DNA of 64,000 nucleotides from assembly GCF_000255555.1 (NCBI RefSeq), contig NZ_AGRW01000055.1:124001-188000 (forward strand), read 5' to 3'. The translations under genes and the position numbers were made by a program. The DNA comes from Treponema saccharophilum DSM 2985 (GTDB lineage Bacteria; Spirochaetota; Spirochaetia; Treponematales; Treponemataceae). Numbering within the stretch: position 1 is the first letter of the stretch; every line of letters begins with the position of its first letter. Positions 16,133-24,050 of the stretch are shown here, one piece after another. Under the pieces are notes generated by a model. It made no database searches. It saw only the letters and a list, made by a program, of their open reading frames with translations, and was not told the DNA's origin.

Positions 16133-16211
16133 TTATACAAAGAACAGCTGAGCGTTTCGAAAATTGCAGGAATTCTAATTTGTCTCGCAGGACTTTATTT
16201 TATCAACAAGT
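16133..16211 (+). pseudogene. 3' fragment of the split EamA-type transporter gene
   Basis: In-frame codons starting at the first base after the inverted repeat encode LYKEQLSVSKIAGILICLAG and then LYFINK with a stop at 16209-16211. That is a typical last helix and end of an EamA/DMT transporter. The matching 5' fragment is at 11787. About 80 residues between the halves are absent, so insertion was accompanied by deletion. Confidence 0.6.
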
Positions 16212-16256
16212 AGCAGGCACAAATCCGGCAAGCTGCGAATGAGTCGTATCAGATTT

Positions 16257-17111
16257 CTAAAAGATTGTCGCTTTTATCGCCCCCTTCGGGCACGCCGCCT
16301 TGCATTCTCCGCATCTAATGCAGTCCATCGAGTTCGGATTTTCGTACACGGGAATGTCGAGCTTGCAGACTTTTTGGCACGCGCCGCATTTCGTGCATTT
16401 TGTTGTGTCGATTTTGAAGCGGCAGAACGAGATTTTGTTGAAGAACCCGTAAACCGCGCCGAGCGGGCAGGCGTACCGGCAGAACGGGCGGTATATTACA
16501 ATAGAAGAAAGAATCGTAATTGAAAGAATCGCGATTTTCCATTTGAAGATAAAACCGGCAGCACTGCGCATCGCGTTGTTCAGAAGCACGAGCGGGATTC
16601 CGCCTTCAAGCGTTCCGACAGGGCAAATCCACTTGCAGAACCACGGCTCGCCCAATCCCGTAATGTCAATCACGAACATCGGAAGCAGAATGACGAACAC
16701 GCCGAGGAACACGAAACGAAGATGGCGCAAACCTTTTTCTCCCGGAAGGCGGCGGATTTTTTTGATGAAGGGAATCTTGAAAAGCAAATCCTGAATCAGC
16801 CCGAACGGACAGAGAAAGCCGCACACGAATCGGCCGAGAAACGTCCCGAAAATCACGAGAAGCCCCACAACGTACAGCGAGACGCGGTACTCGCGGGCGT
16901 TGAGAGTTGCCTGCAAGGAGCCTATAGGACACGCGCCGAGCGCACCCGGGCAGGAATAGCAGTTCATTCCGGGAACGCAAAGGAATTTCGAGTCGCCCTC
17001 AAAGATTTTTCCGTTCGCAAAGCCTTTTATGTAGCCGTTCGAGAGCGCGGCAAACGCGGCTTGGACAAAAAGACGGATTCGACTGTGTTTTTTTAATTTT
17101 GATTCTGCCAT
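16257..17111 (-). CDS. Membrane polyferredoxin, 4Fe-4S binding
   Basis: Encodes 284 residues from the ATG at 17111; an in-frame GTG 24 bases earlier is a weaker choice. It resembles NapH/YccM-type membrane polyferredoxins, which pass electrons between the membrane and the periplasm or cytoplasm. Several membrane helices are interspersed with cysteine motifs: CPFGLIQ at about residue 100, CKWICPVG at about 150, and FCRYACPLGA at about 205. Two classical C-terminal 4Fe-4S motifs follow (CTKCGACQKVC and CIRCGECKAACP). It is the last gene of a three-gene unit with the CXXC peptide and the TlpA-like protein, suggesting delivery of electrons for disulphide reduction outside the membrane. Confidence 0.9.
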   Translation of the reverse strand: MAESKLKKHSRIRLFVQAAFAALSNGYIKGFANGKIFEGDSKFLCVPGMNCYSCPGALGACPIGSLQATLNAREYRVSLYVVGLLVIFGTFLGRFVCGFLCPFGLIQDLLFKIPFIKKIRRLPGEKGLRHLRFVFLGVFVILLPMFVIDITGLGEPWFCKWICPVGTLEGGIPLVLLNNAMRSAAGFIFKWKIAILSITILSSIVIYRPFCRYACPLGAVYGFFNKISFCRFKIDTTKCTKCGACQKVCKLDIPVYENPNSMDCIRCGECKAACPKGAIKATIF

Positions 17112-17175
17112 TCGATATTTTCCATTTGTTGTCACACGGATTTTGGGATTTCTGACGAAACCCCGGTACGAAGAT

Positions 17176-17322
17176 TTATCCGATTCCGATGCATTCCATG
17201 CAGATTCGGGTCGCCTTGTTTAGGACGGTCTCCGCTTCTCCGCGGAAGATTCCTGCAATCACAAGGACGATTCCGAGACAGAGAGACACAATTGAAATGA
17301 TTTTTCGTTTTTTTCCGGTCAT
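17176..17322 (-). CDS. CD1871A-type small CXXC-motif membrane protein
   Basis: A 48-residue gene. One membrane helix (IISIVSLCLGIVLVIAGIF) is followed by RGEAETVLNKATRICMECIG, carrying the CMEC (CXXC) motif near the C-terminus. This is the pattern of the CD1871A-type family, found between a TlpA-like thioredoxin and a polyferredoxin in other anaerobes, exactly the arrangement here. The ATG at 17322 is the only suitable start. The likely role is as a small redox relay or cofactor carrier between the two partner proteins; this is inferred from context. Confidence 0.8.
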   Translation of the reverse strand: MTGKKRKIISIVSLCLGIVLVIAGIFRGEAETVLNKATRICMECIGIG

Positions 17323-17341
17323 TTTTTGTTGTTCTCTTTTT

Positions 17342-17408
17342 ATTGTCGCACGGATTCGGTTTTGCTAACGCAAGAAAAATCGTTGTTTTTTTCGAATCCG
17401 TGTGGCAA
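17342..17408. repeat. Inverted repeat with TTGYCRCACGGATTCG arms
   Basis: Arms TTGTCGCACGGATTCG and CGAATCCGTGTGGCAA face each other with a TTTTGCTAACGCAA segment next to the first arm. Related copies lie at about 17131 (TTGTCACACGGATT) and at 44087-44112 (TTAGCAAAATCGAATCCGTG, then TGGCAA). It separates the TlpA-like gene from the CXXC gene and may act as an attenuator or be a dispersed repeat. Confidence 0.6.
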
Positions 17409-17410
17409 TT

Positions 17411-17926
17411 TCATTTTTTCAAAATCTCGTCGATGAGCTTCTGCCAGTCTTTCTGGCTTCTTGCGCCGAGATGCGCCTTGCCGATTTGCGTTCCGTTTGA
17501 GTCAACGAAAATCGTCGTGGGAACGGCCTGCACGTCTTTGAGAACGCCCGAAAACATTTCTTTCGACGGAATTATGTGCGTGTAGTTCGCGCCCGTCTGC
17601 TTGATGATTGCCTCGCCGCTTTTTTTCACGCGCGAATCGACGTTTCCTTTTCGGTCAAGGATGTCGATTACGATTCCGACAACTTCAACGCCGTTCGCCT
17701 TGTTCGCCTCGCTGAGCTTTGCGAGGTCGGGCATTTCGCGGATGCACGGTCCGCAGAACGTTCCCCAGATGTTCAGCATGGTCACTTTGTTTTTGGCGAA
17801 AATCTCGCTTGTGACTGGGGCGCCGTTCAAGTCAGTTGCGCTGAACGAAATTTTGTCGCCCGATTCTTGCGCAAATGAAAGTGTCGTAACTGCGAGCAAT
17901 GCGATTATCGCAAAAATCTTTTTCAT
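17411..17926 (-). CDS. TlpA-like exported thioredoxin-fold protein
   Basis: Encodes 171 residues with a strong AAGGAG site. The signal peptide (about residues 1-20, MKKIFAIIALLAVTTLSFAQ) places it outside the cytoplasmic membrane. The thioredoxin fold has the active-site CGPC at about residue 58 (WGTFCGPCIREMPDL) and the cis-proline loop AVPTTIFVD at about 135. TlpA/ResA-type proteins reduce or exchange disulphides on exported proteins. It leads the operon with the CXXC peptide and the polyferredoxin, which probably keep it reduced. Confidence 0.92.
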   Translation of the reverse strand: MKKIFAIIALLAVTTLSFAQESGDKISFSATDLNGAPVTSEIFAKNKVTMLNIWGTFCGPCIREMPDLAKLSEANKANGVEVVGIVIDILDRKGNVDSRVKKSGEAIIKQTGANYTHIIPSKEMFSGVLKDVQAVPTTIFVDSNGTQIGKAHLGARSQKDWQKLIDEILKK

Positions 17927-18021
17927 TTTGGTTCTCCTTGCATTTCGATGCGTTTCGTGTTTTCCGCATAAAAATGCGACATTGTTCTAGCACAGAATTG
18001 TTATTATTTTCTGTGATTTTG

Positions 18022-18540
18022 TCACTTTTTCTTCAAAGTTACGGGCTTTTTCGGTTGTTTTGGCCTTTTTTCCGCAGTCGGCTGCTTTTTGCTTTTGTTT
18101 GTCGCATCCGTCTTTTTACCTTCGTCAGTGTTAAAATTCGCTTTCAGATAGAAATTTTCAATCGGCTGGTAGCCCAAAGGAGCGACAAGCTCGTTCCAGT
18201 TCTTAGGGAGCTTGATTTCCGTTGTGACGAATCCGCCGCCGGGCATGACCTGCACTTTGTTTCGGTTTGCGTCTCCTGTGACGAGGAAGGCCGTATCGCC
18301 TTTGTTCATGGTTGCGATTGTCATAATTTCGTCTTCGGCAACAATCGGCTTTAGCCATTCGGGAGTTGGCGTGAGTTTTGCCTGCTCCGCCTCGTCTTTT
18401 GCAAGCATTTCGTAATGCTCGTCAAAGGTTCGCCGTTCTTCTTGCTGAAAGATTGTCGAAGCAGCGGAAAACAGATGCCAAAAGGCGAGATAATCCGGAA
18501 GATGAAGACCGTCGAATTCAAGCTGCCGGAAATGAGGATT
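18022..18540 (-). pseudogene. 5'-truncated gene of unknown family
   Basis: The minus-strand frame is open from a TGA at 18541-18543 down to a stop at 18022, about 172 codons. No ATG occurs until 18408, and that ATG has no ribosome site. The coding pattern continues upstream of it without change (LPDYLAFWHLFSAAS, then TIFQQEERR), so the true start is missing. The C-terminus is a long basic tail rich in Lys, Gln and Pro. The family is not recognised. The truncation point lies 22 bases from the stop of the TetR gene, so a deletion joined the two. Confidence 0.5.
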
Positions 18541-18564
18541 TCAACTGCTGCCATGAAAAATTGT

Positions 18565-19203
18565 TCACGCTTTCCACTCCAGACGCATCTTGAGAAAGTC
18601 CTTCATATCTTTGTAAAAATCCATTGGCGGCGGAGAGATGTTGATTTGCTTGAGGGCTTCCTGAACCAGCGGATTTTTGTAGCAGCAGACCGCATTGGAC
18701 GAGGCGTAAAAAAGAACGTCCAGCTGAATTTTGTAGGCAACTTCCTGACTGATTTTTAGCATTTTTGAAAGTCTGTCGCGGAAAGCGTAGGCAAGCTCAT
18801 AATATTTTTTCTTAAAGGCGGCGAGCCGTTCCACCGTAACATTCGTTTCTATTACCGGGTTAAGGTAAGAAACATAACGCATATAATCCTGATTGGCATT
18901 TAAGATTCCTGCCCAGACTTCTGAAATCACTTCAATAGAAAAATTATTGCCTTCCGGAAAAGCCGAAAGCAGAGAGCCGTAATAGGCATTCATTTTTTCA
19001 GCAGCGATTTCCAAAAAGATTTCTTCTTTAGTTGTAACGTATTTGTAAAGGTTTGCCCGTGACCAGCCCAGTTTTTCTGCAATTGTGGTGAGCGTAATTT
19101 CGGTGTAAGGGGCGTTTTGAAAAAGTTCTGCCGTTGCCTCTTTGATTTGAGAAAGTCGCTCTTCTTTGTGTTCGTCGCTTCGCGCGCGGATATAATTTGG
19201 CAT
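18565..19203 (-). CDS. TetR/AcrR-family repressor of the adjacent redox operon
   Basis: Encodes 212 residues. The N-terminal TetR helix-turn-helix covers about residues 15-62 (TLTTIAEKLGWSRANLYKYV). A ligand-binding helical domain follows. It is divergent from the operon at 19447-24755, and the 243 bp between them hold a good plus-strand promoter and two dyads, so it most likely represses that operon and perhaps itself. The inducer cannot be told from sequence; the controlled genes suggest a redox or electrophile stress signal. Confidence 0.92.
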   Translation of the reverse strand: MPNYIRARSDEHKEERLSQIKEATAELFQNAPYTEITLTTIAEKLGWSRANLYKYVTTKEEIFLEIAAEKMNAYYGSLLSAFPEGNNFSIEVISEVWAGILNANQDYMRYVSYLNPVIETNVTVERLAAFKKKYYELAYAFRDRLSKMLKISQEVAYKIQLDVLFYASSNAVCCYKNPLVQEALKQINISPPPMDFYKDMKDFLKMRLEWKA

Positions 19204-19249
19204 AAAAGCAGAATAGCACAGCGGCGGGATTTATGCAATAAGCAACTTT

Positions 19250-19281
19250 TTGTCACTAAAATAAGATTTTAGTATTGACAA
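19250..19281. promoter_or_regulatory. Operator-like dyad overlapping a -35 box
   Basis: TTGTCACTAAAAT, three bases, then ATTTTAG and TGACAA: arms are symmetric apart from a three-base offset. The right arm ends on the TTGACA at 19275, so a bound TetR would block RNA polymerase. Confidence 0.55.
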
Positions 19282-19303
19282 GTCACAAAAGATGGCATAC
19301 ATT
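19275..19303 (+). promoter_or_regulatory. Promoter of the TetR-controlled redox operon
   Basis: TTGACA (19275-19280), 17 bases, then TACATT (19298-19303). The start of transcription would fall in the second dyad at 19312. Confidence 0.7.
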
Positions 19304-19311
19304 TTAGTTAA

Positions 19312-19326
19312 GTGACATTATGTTAC
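19312..19326. promoter_or_regulatory. TetR-type operator dyad
   Basis: GTGACATTATGTTAC is a 15-bp dyad (GTnACATnATGTnAC) flanked by TTTAGT and CTAAA. It lies just downstream of the -10 box. Confidence 0.6.
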
Positions 19327-19339
19327 TAAACTGCGTTAG

Positions 19340-19425
19340 GGATTGGAGCACCCGCGAAGCGGTCCACCGCAGCGAAGCGAGGAGGATGAGCGTTAGCGAA
19401 GTGCGCAAAGCGAACGCCGAACGCC
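19340..19425. repeat. GCGAAGCG-type low-complexity repeat in the operon leader
   Basis: The leader between promoter and first gene contains repeated GCGAAGCG, GCAGCGAAGCGAGG and GCGTTAGCGAAG units, GC-rich inside AT-rich surroundings. It looks like an inserted short repeat rather than coding sequence. It would lengthen the 5' untranslated region to more than 100 bases. Confidence 0.5.
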
Positions 19426-19446
19426 CTGAAAAATATGGAGAAAACA

Positions 19447-19917
19447 ATGAAAAAAATTATTTCGATTTTTGCTCTGCTGGGCTTCTTTACCATGACAGCC
19501 TGTGCAGGCGGGAATAATAAATCATCAACAGAAAAAGGAGAAGCCACAATGAAAATCCAGATTGAAATCACAAGCGAAAGCGGAAATCACACTCTCTCCG
19601 CCAGCCTGACCGACAATTCTTCGGCTGTGGCGTTTTACGAGCTTTTGAAAAAAGGGTCTGTAACGATTTCAATGCACGATTACGGCAATTTTGAGAAAGT
19701 CGGCTCGCTCGGAAAAACGCTTCCTCGAAACGACACTCAAATTACAACGAGCGCTGGCGACATTATTCTGTATCAGGGGAATCAGATTACGATTTACTAC
19801 GACAAAAACAGCTGGAACTTCACACGGCTTGGGCGGGTCGACGGCAAAACACAGGCCGAGCTGAAGCAGATTCTTGGAAAGGGCGATGTTACGGCGGTAT
19901 TTTTGATAAAGGAATAG
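19447..19917 (+). CDS. Exported cyclophilin-like-fold lipoprotein
   Basis: Encodes 156 residues from the ATG at 19447 (GGAG site 6 bases upstream; an ATG 12 bases earlier overlaps that site). Signal peptide with lipobox TACAGG (Cys at about residue 18), so the protein is probably lipidated. The mature domain matches the cyclophilin-like fold family: ALTDNSSAVAFYELLKKG-like segment, then a glycine-rich strand pair, GDIILYQGNQITIYYDKNSW and a closing TRLGRV. These proteins have the cyclophilin barrel without the isomerase active residues. First gene of the TetR-controlled operon; the ligand is unknown. Confidence 0.8.
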   Translation: MKKIISIFALLGFFTMTACAGGNNKSSTEKGEATMKIQIEITSESGNHTLSASLTDNSSAVAFYELLKKGSVTISMHDYGNFEKVGSLGKTLPRNDTQITTSAGDIILYQGNQITIYYDKNSWNFTRLGRVDGKTQAELKQILGKGDVTAVFLIKE

Positions 19918-19922
19918 CGAAA

Positions 19923-20897
19923 ATGCTTTTGAAAAAAACTTTTTTGATTTTGGCGGCATTGTTAATGACAGATTTTGTTTTGGCAAAGGAAAATCCCATG
20001 AAAAAGCTTTCAATGAATGTGGAATTGAATTCCGGTTATGAAATGCGTCGCACGCAGGAGCGTGCTTCCAGAGTTTTTGACAAGCAAAAACTCGCTGATA
20101 CAATCCAACTAAATTCGGGTTTCAATATGCCAATTCTTGGACTTGGTACTTGGACGCTTACAGGCGAGACTTGTGAAAATGCCGTATATGCTGCGCTAAA
20201 AAGCGGGTATCGCCTGATTGACACAGCGCGCTACTATGGCAACGAGAGTGAAGTTGGAAATGCAATCCGACGTGCTATAAAAGAAGGAATCTGCAAGCGG
20301 GAAGAAATCTTTGTTACCACAAAACTCGTGCCCTGGAGCAATTCTCCAGACAAGGATATTGACGACTCTCTGCAAAAACTTGGGCTTTCTTACATCGACC
20401 TTGTTCTTCTTCATCAGCACGGTTCAGCCTCTGGCGACGACGCAGTTTACAAGGCGATGATTCGAGGAGTTAAGGATGGCAAGATTCGTTCTATTGGAAT
20501 CTCAAATTTTTATACCGAAAAAACTGTTTCACATTTTATAAACGATTTTGAGATTCCGCCGGCAGTCATTCAAAACGAAAACCACTTGAAATATCAGAAT
20601 AATTCTTTGCGGGATTGGGCAAGCAAAAAAGGCATTTATATAGAAAGCTATTATCCATTCGGCGGTCGGGGGCACACAAAAGAGCATCTGCAAAACCCGG
20701 CTGTGCTGGATATCGCCCGAGCCCACGGTAAAACTGCCGCACAAATCATCGTCCGCTGGCATTTGCAGGCGGGCTATATGGCAATTCCAGGAAGTTCAAA
20801 CCCAGCCCACATTGCGGAAAACTTTGATGTCTGGGATTTTGAACTGACTGAGAACGAAATGAAAAAACTTGCCGCGCTAGATACAGGGCGGCGTTAA
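19923..20897 (+). CDS. Exported aldo/keto reductase
   Basis: Encodes 324 residues with an AAGGA site. Unusually for an AKR it starts with a signal peptide (about residues 1-20, LLKKTFLILAALLMTDFVLA), followed by a linker of about 40 residues before the catalytic barrel. AKR motifs are present: GLGTWTL, DTARYYGNE with the catalytic Asp and Tyr, TTKLVPWS with the catalytic Lys, and LLHQHG with the catalytic His, then PGSSNP for NADPH binding. AKRs reduce carbonyl groups with NADPH. How an exported AKR obtains its cofactor is open. It is embedded in the TetR-controlled redox operon. Confidence 0.9.
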   Translation: MLLKKTFLILAALLMTDFVLAKENPMKKLSMNVELNSGYEMRRTQERASRVFDKQKLADTIQLNSGFNMPILGLGTWTLTGETCENAVYAALKSGYRLIDTARYYGNESEVGNAIRRAIKEGICKREEIFVTTKLVPWSNSPDKDIDDSLQKLGLSYIDLVLLHQHGSASGDDAVYKAMIRGVKDGKIRSIGISNFYTEKTVSHFINDFEIPPAVIQNENHLKYQNNSLRDWASKKGIYIESYYPFGGRGHTKEHLQNPAVLDIARAHGKTAAQIIVRWHLQAGYMAIPGSSNPAHIAENFDVWDFELTENEMKKLAALDTGRR

Positions 20898-20934
20898 GAA
20901 AACTGGTAATAAACTTAGCATAAGGAGATTTTTT

Positions 20935-22695
20935 ATGATTTTGGACAAGATTAATTCACCAAAGGATTTAAAGAACTGTTCTGTTTCGGAACTGGAAACT
21001 GTGGCAGGTGAAATCCGCGAAGGGCTTTTCAACCGCCTTACAAAAATCGGCGGACATTTCGGGCCGAACTTCGGCTTTGTAGAAGCGACAATCGCTCTTC
21101 ATTATGTTTTCGATTCTCCGAACGACAAATTCGTCTTTGACGTTTCCCACCAATCTTATGCGCATAAAATGCTCACAGGTCGAAAGGCCGGCTACTTTGA
21201 CGACAGCCGCTTTTCTGAAGATTCCGGCTATACAAATCCAGATGAGAGCGAACACGACTTTTTCAACATCGGGCACACTTCCACGTCGATTGCGTTGGCT
21301 TTGGGGCTTGCAAAGGGAAGAGACATCCTCGGCAAAAAAGAAAATATCGTTGCTATTATTGGAGACGGCTCTCTTTCTGGCGGCGAGGCACTGGAAGCCT
21401 TGAGCGTTGCAGGAAGCGAACTTAATTCAAATTTCATTGTGGTTGTGAACGACAACGAACAGGCAATCGCCGAAAACCACGGTGGAATCTACAAGAATCT
21501 TAAAGCTCTTCGCGACTCTAACGGCAAGGCAGAAAACAATATGTTCAGGGCGTGGGGCTTGGACTACATCTACGAGGAAAAGGGAAACGACATTTCTTCA
21601 TTGATTGCGGTTTTTGAGAAAGTCCGTGACTCAAATCGTCCTGTTGTGGTTCACATTCACACACAGAAAGGCAAGGGCTATGAGCTGGCGGAAAAGGACA
21701 AGGAAAGCTGGCACTGGTGCATGCCTTTTGACCGCGCAACCGGAAAGCCGACAGTAAATTTTGGAAGCGGTGAATCGTATTTTGGCATGACGAGCCAATA
21801 TATAGTAGAAAAAGCCAAAAAGGACAAGGATTTTGTAGTGGTAACTCCTGCAATGCCGATGTCTGTGGGCCTTGGTCCAAAGGAACGCTCTGAACTTGGC
21901 GGACAATACATCGACACCGGAATTGCCGAAGAAGCGGCTGTTGCTATTGCGTCGGGAATTGCTCGCAGTGGTGCAAAACCTCTTGTTGTGACCAACATGA
22001 CATTCCTACAGAGAGCCTACGACCAGATTTCCCAGGACGTGTGCATCAACAAAACGCCTGTTACCATGCTTATGAATTATTCATCCTTTGACGGACTTAC
22101 AGATGTAACGCATTTGGGCATATTCGGTCTTGCAGCCTTTACAAATATTCCGAATCTGGTGGTGCTCTGCCCTTCTAGCGCGGAAGAGTACATTTCCATG
22201 CTGGATTGGAGCCTGGATTCAAAGCAGAAGGAAAATCCTGTCCTCATTCTGATTCCCGGCAATGCCGTGAGCCACCGCCCTGCAGACAAAGACTACAGCG
22301 TATTGAACCGCTACAAGATTGAAAAGCAGGGAGAAAAAGTTGCCATCCTCGCCCTCGGAGACTTTTTCCAGAAAGGAGAGGAAGTTGCCTCTGCAATCAA
22401 AGAAAAATGTGGATTCACACCTACCCTGATAAATCCTCGTTTCGCCACAGGCCTGGACGAAGAACTTCTGCATGGTCTTGAAAAGAATCATCAGCTTGTC
22501 CTTACGCTTGAAGACGGAATCCTTGAAGGCGGATTCGGTCAAAAAATCGCTTCGTTCTATGGACCAAACAAAATGCTGGTAAAAAACTACGGTCTTAAAA
22601 AGCAATTCTACGACCGCTACAATCCCGATGAACTTTTGCGCGAATGTGGAATGTCTACAGAACAGATTGTAAAAGACATCAAATCTCTTTTATAG
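20935..22695 (+). CDS. 1-deoxy-D-xylulose-5-phosphate synthase-like protein
   Basis: Encodes 586 residues, slightly shorter than the usual 620, with an AAGGAG site. DXS condenses pyruvate and glyceraldehyde 3-phosphate using thiamine diphosphate, feeding isoprenoids, thiamine and pyridoxal. The thiamine-diphosphate motif is IIGDGSLSGGEALEALSVAG ending in a VVNDNE strand (about residues 140-170). The transketolase-like pyrimidine domain has DTGIAEEAAVAIASG (about 325-340) and the C-terminal domain is complete. The setting, an exported-redox operon under TetR control, is unusual for housekeeping dxs, so this may be a second paralogue with a specialised role. I do not assign dxs for that reason. 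Confidence 0.85.
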   Translation: MILDKINSPKDLKNCSVSELETVAGEIREGLFNRLTKIGGHFGPNFGFVEATIALHYVFDSPNDKFVFDVSHQSYAHKMLTGRKAGYFDDSRFSEDSGYTNPDESEHDFFNIGHTSTSIALALGLAKGRDILGKKENIVAIIGDGSLSGGEALEALSVAGSELNSNFIVVVNDNEQAIAENHGGIYKNLKALRDSNGKAENNMFRAWGLDYIYEEKGNDISSLIAVFEKVRDSNRPVVVHIHTQKGKGYELAEKDKESWHWCMPFDRATGKPTVNFGSGESYFGMTSQYIVEKAKKDKDFVVVTPAMPMSVGLGPKERSELGGQYIDTGIAEEAAVAIASGIARSGAKPLVVTNMTFLQRAYDQISQDVCINKTPVTMLMNYSSFDGLTDVTHLGIFGLAAFTNIPNLVVLCPSSAEEYISMLDWSLDSKQKENPVLILIPGNAVSHRPADKDYSVLNRYKIEKQGEKVAILALGDFFQKGEEVASAIKEKCGFTPTLINPRFATGLDEELLHGLEKNHQLVLTLEDGILEGGFGQKIASFYGPNKMLVKNYGLKKQFYDRYNPDELLRECGMSTEQIVKDIKSLL

Positions 22696-22712
22696 GAAAC
22701 AAGGAGACAAAT

Positions 22713-23468
22713 ATGGCAGAGAAAATTACACAGACAGCAGGTCGAGAGCAGCTCGGGGATTTTGCTCCGATGTTCGCTCACCTGAACGACGATGTTCTCT
22801 TCGGCGAAGTATGGAACGCAGAGGCAATCGATATAAAAACAAAGTGCATCATAACAGTGGTGTCGCTCATGGCAAGCGGAATCACTGATTCTTCCCTCAC
22901 ATACCATTTGCAAAATGCAAAGAAAAACGGCGTAACAAAAGAAGAAATCGCCGCAATCATCACACATGCTACAATGTACACAGGCTGGCCAAAAGGCTGG
23001 GCAGTATTCCGTCTGGCAAAGGAAGTCTGGAAGGAAAATGAGCCTGCCACAAACGAAAAAGACCGCTACCAGAATTCAATTTTCTTCTCGATTGGAGAGC
23101 CAAACCCATATGGAAAATATTTTGTGGGACAAAGCTACCTTGCTCAGATTTCCAAAGAGCAGATTCCGGTTTTCAATGTAACTTTTGAGCCTGGTTGCCG
23201 CAATAACTGGCACATCCACAATGCAAAATCAGGTGGCGGACAAATGCTTATCTGTGTTGGTGGCCGCGGCTGGTATCAGGAAGAGGGAAAAGAGGCCGTC
23301 GAACTGCTTCCCGGAAGCGTGGTGAACATTAGAGCTGGCGTAAAGCACTGGCACGGAGCGGCAAAAGACTCATGGTTCAGCCATCTTGCACTGGAGATTC
23401 CGGCGGAAGAAGGAAGTACGACCTGGTGCGAGCCGGTGAGCGATGAAGATTACGGAAAATTAAATTAA
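22713..23468 (+). CDS. Carboxymuconolactone decarboxylase-cupin fusion
   Basis: Encodes 251 residues from the ATG at 22713 (AAGGAG site). Residues about 10-110 form an AhpD-like carboxymuconolactone decarboxylase domain (VVSLMASGITDSSLTYHLQN); the usual AhpD CxxC is missing, so it is probably not a peroxidase partner. Residues about 135-235 form a cupin with the metal-binding pattern WHIHNAKSGGGQML and a second histidine in KHWHGA. The two-domain order is found in other gut anaerobes next to flavodoxin and AKR genes. The chemistry is unknown; a metal-dependent oxidoreductase or decarboxylase is likely. Confidence 0.88.
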   Translation: MAEKITQTAGREQLGDFAPMFAHLNDDVLFGEVWNAEAIDIKTKCIITVVSLMASGITDSSLTYHLQNAKKNGVTKEEIAAIITHATMYTGWPKGWAVFRLAKEVWKENEPATNEKDRYQNSIFFSIGEPNPYGKYFVGQSYLAQISKEQIPVFNVTFEPGCRNNWHIHNAKSGGGQMLICVGGRGWYQEEGKEAVELLPGSVVNIRAGVKHWHGAAKDSWFSHLALEIPAEEGSTTWCEPVSDEDYGKLN

Positions 23469-23481
23469 TGGAGGAAATATT

Positions 23482-24009
23482 ATGAAAAAGCAAATTCTTA
23501 CACTTTTATTCGGAGGTTTTATTTTGGCGGGAACATTTGCAAAAACTGCGGTTGTTTATTTTAGCGCGACAGGAACAACCGAGCGCATGGCAAAAAACGC
23601 GGCGCAAGCACTCGGAGCAGATGTAATTGAGATTCAGCCGGTACACAAATACACCGATGCGGATTTGAACTGGCACAACAAAAAATCGCTTTCTACAATC
23701 GAATGCAACGACCCGAAGAGCAGACCTGCCATAGCAAATAAAATCGACATCTCTGGCTACGACACGGTAGTTTTGTGCTATCCAATCTGGTGGGCGTACG
23801 CGCCGAAAATCGTCTACACGTTTGTTGAAAGCCAAAACTGGTCGGGCAAAAAACTTATTACCCTTTGCACAAGCGGCGGAAGTAAACTTGGCAGGAGCGG
23901 AAGTGATTTGTCAAAATTTGCAAAAGGCGCAGACTTTAAAGGTGGCAAAGATTTTACCCGTGGCAGTGGCTCAGATATTAAGAAGTATGTTGATGGCTTG
24001 CTCAAGTAA
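23482..24009 (+). CDS. Exported flavodoxin-like protein
   Basis: Encodes 175 residues with a GGAGG site. A signal peptide covers about residues 1-20 (KKQILTLLFGGFILAGTFA). The flavodoxin fold follows at once: FMN phosphate loop FSATGTTERMAKNAA, then CYPIWWAYAPKIVYTF for the isoalloxazine side, then LCTSGGSKLG. Flavodoxins carry one or two electrons on FMN. An exported form paired with an exported AKR and a haem-type membrane protein suggests an extracytoplasmic electron chain; this is inference from the operon. Confidence 0.88.
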   Translation: MKKQILTLLFGGFILAGTFAKTAVVYFSATGTTERMAKNAAQALGADVIEIQPVHKYTDADLNWHNKKSLSTIECNDPKSRPAIANKIDISGYDTVVLCYPIWWAYAPKIVYTFVESQNWSGKKLITLCTSGGSKLGRSGSDLSKFAKGADFKGGKDFTRGSGSDIKKYVDGLLK

Positions 24010-24050
24010 GACGCAAAAAAGCATTTGAAAGAAAACGGAGTGGTACGAAA

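Noticed and set aside
12630-16140. Target-site duplication around the IS1595-type unit
   Set aside because: The 8 bases on the two sides are AAAATTTT and TTATACAA; they do not match, so no duplication is reported.
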